Position numbers and translations under genes: made by a program. This document shows positions 62,543 through 64,000 of a stretch of 64,000 nucleotides of DNA, piece by piece. The notes beneath the pieces are model-generated. The model was not told the origin of the DNA. It searched no databases and was given only the letters and a program-made list of their open reading frames with translations. Within the stretch, counting starts at the first letter, position 1, and the number at the start of each line of letters is the position of its first letter. This DNA is from Erwinia typographi (GTDB lineage Bacteria > Pseudomonadota > Gammaproteobacteria > Enterobacterales > Enterobacteriaceae): contig NZ_JRUQ01000059.1 in the NCBI RefSeq assembly GCF_000773975.1, positions 1-64,000 on the forward strand. The letters are read 5' to 3'.

Positions 62543-62782
62543 TGCCTGTCATTTCGCACCCCGCGTGAGAGATCCTCGCTCCCTGAGCTACGTCACCGTT
62601 CACATCACTAAGCGGTGGATCTGGCGCCTGCCCATCAGCAGGCAAAACGTCTCATAAGCGCCAGAATTACCCGTGGCGATTCAATTTGTTATAATATTGA
62701 TCCGTCTAAAACTTTTTCCTTCTTCAGCGGCCTCGATTGGGCTATCTTTAAGCTAACACGCTCAGCGTATGGAGATCCCTTT

Positions 62783-63733
62783 ATGGCTAAGTATCAAAAT
62801 ATTCTCGTGGCTGTTGATCCTCAGCAAGATGACCAGCCTGCGCTCCGCCGCGCTGTGTATCTGAATCAACGCCTTGGCGGACGGATCACGGCTTTCCTGC
62901 CTATTTATGACTTCTCCTATGAAATGACCACCCTGCTTTCCCCTGATGAACGCACCACCATGCGTAAAGGCGTTGTCAGCCAGCGTACCGAATGGATCCG
63001 CGAGCAGGCCCAGTATTACCTGGATGCAGGCGTGGACATTGATATTAAGGTGATCTGGCATAACCGTCCTTACGAGGCGATTATTCAGGAAGTGCTCAAC
63101 GGTCGCTACGACCTGGTGTTAAAAATGGCTCACCAGCACGATCGTTTACAGGCGGTAGTTTTTACCCCAACCGACTGGAATCTGCTGCGTAAGTGCCCTT
63201 GCCCGGTATGGATGGTGAAGGACCAGCCCTGGCCTGAAGGCGGTCGCGCTGTGGTGGCGGTAAACCTTGCCAGCGAAGAGCCGCATCACGATCCGCTGAA
63301 TACCAAGCTGGTGAAAGAGACGCTGGAACTGGCTGAGATGGTTAACCATACTGAAGTTCATCTCGTTGGCGCCTACCCAATCACCCCGATCAACATTGCT
63401 ATTGAGCTGCCTGACTTTGACCCCAGCGTTTACAACGACGCGATCCGCGGCCAGCATCTGCTGGCGATGAAGGCGCTGCGGCAGAAATTCAGCATCGATG
63501 AGAAGTTTACCCACGTAGACAAAGGGCTGCCTGAAGAGGTGATCCCGAGCCTGGCCGAGCATCTGGATGCTGGCGTGGTGGTGTTGGGCACGATTGGCCG
63601 AACCGGACTCTCTGCGGCCTTCCTCGGCAACACGGCTGAGCAGGTTATCGATCATCTGCGCTGCGATTTACTGGTCATTAAACCTGATGGTTTTACTTCG
63701 CCAATTGAGCGGGATGATGATGAGGACGATTAA
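62783..63733 (+). CDS. uspE: UspE, tandem universal stress protein
   Basis: A 316-residue cytoplasmic protein with two Usp domains (about 3-150 and 157-305). The first begins [10 protein letters not shown] and lacks the ATP-binding G-x2-G-x9-G motif; the second ends [21 protein letters not shown], which keeps G-x-x-G-x(n)-G-N-T. The acidic tail E-R-D-D-D-E-D-D is unusual in strength. UspE is linked to stress resistance, motility and aggregation. ATG at 62783 matches E. coli UspE (M-A-K-Y-Q). Confidence 0.96.
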   Translation: MAKYQNILVAVDPQQDDQPALRRAVYLNQRLGGRITAFLPIYDFSYEMTTLLSPDERTTMRKGVVSQRTEWIREQAQYYLDAGVDIDIKVIWHNRPYEAIIQEVLNGRYDLVLKMAHQHDRLQAVVFTPTDWNLLRKCPCPVWMVKDQPWPEGGRAVVAVNLASEEPHHDPLNTKLVKETLELAEMVNHTEVHLVGAYPITPINIAIELPDFDPSVYNDAIRGQHLLAMKALRQKFSIDEKFTHVDKGLPEEVIPSLAEHLDAGVVVLGTIGRTGLSAAFLGNTAEQVIDHLRCDLLVIKPDGFTSPIERDDDEDD

Positions 63734-63752
63734 GTCTGCCAGTGAATAGAGT

Positions 63753-63788
63753 AGCGGAGAAAGTCCTGCGACTCTCTCCGCTTCTTTT

Positions 63789-63790
<2 letters not shown>
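63753..63790. terminator. Bidirectional terminator between uspE and pntB
   Basis: AGCGGAGAAAGTC-CTGC-GACTCTCTCCGCT (one mismatch) followed by TTCTTTTTT on the plus strand. It serves both convergent genes. Confidence 0.9.

Positions 63791-64000
<210 letters not shown>

Overview
The window is chromosomal DNA of an enterobacterium. The fnr-uspE-pntB order, smrA, osmC, pepT, sotB, the complete rhamnose locus and an intact rarA-oqxAB-oqxR locus all read as Enterobacterales. The moderately high GC and the mixture of genes are compatible with an Erwiniaceae-like member (Pantoea/Erwinia side), but the exact genus cannot be fixed from the sequence alone. There are no rRNA genes, no tRNA genes and no CRISPR array.

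Layout. 0-2.8 kb is accessory: the last 134 bp of an IS3-family element sits inside a type VI secretion effector-like gene, which is followed by a remnant ORF and a secreted barnase/barstar toxin-immunity pair. 2.9-7.8 kb holds an AEC transporter, a chemoreceptor with a sigma-28 promoter, an AI-2E-family permease and an Fe(II)/2-oxoglutarate-type oxygenase. 8.0-13.7 kb is the rarA-oqxA-oqxB-oqxR multidrug efflux locus.

13.9-25.9 kb is the most interesting block: a catabolic cluster of an SDR, a GntR regulator with two winged helices, an amino-acid-type ABC importer, an M20 deacylase, an enolase-superfamily racemase-like protein, an M24 hydrolase resembling ectoine hydrolase, a DapA-family aldolase/lyase, an orphan class-I glutaminase-like protein and a PLP aminotransferase. 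Four copies of one 27-bp site (TTGTAT-N15-NTNCAN) lie in front of its transcription units, so the cluster can be delimited as one regulon. The substrate is unknown; an N-acylated or cyclic amidine/lactam amino-acid derivative is the best guess.

26-40 kb carries an XRE/MmyB regulator divergent from an MFS exporter, sotB, then the rhamnose genes (rhaBADM, rhaSR, rhaT) with aldA, which oxidises the lactaldehyde made by RhaD. A 660-bp gene-free stretch with a strong terminator follows aldA. 40-54 kb is a mixed stretch: YegP, a DppA paralogue, a cupin, three LysR regulators, OsmC, a PepT paralogue, a cationic amino-acid binding protein, a YbdL-type aminotransferase, a second sigma-28 chemoreceptor, DoxX and YdcJ (2-oxoadipate dioxygenase). 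54.3-60.4 kb has smrA and a D-arabinitol locus (dalR, dalD-dalK-dalT). 60.5-64 kb has fnr with two FNR boxes in front of it, an AT-rich acyltransferase gene placed between fnr and uspE, and the 3' end of pntB.
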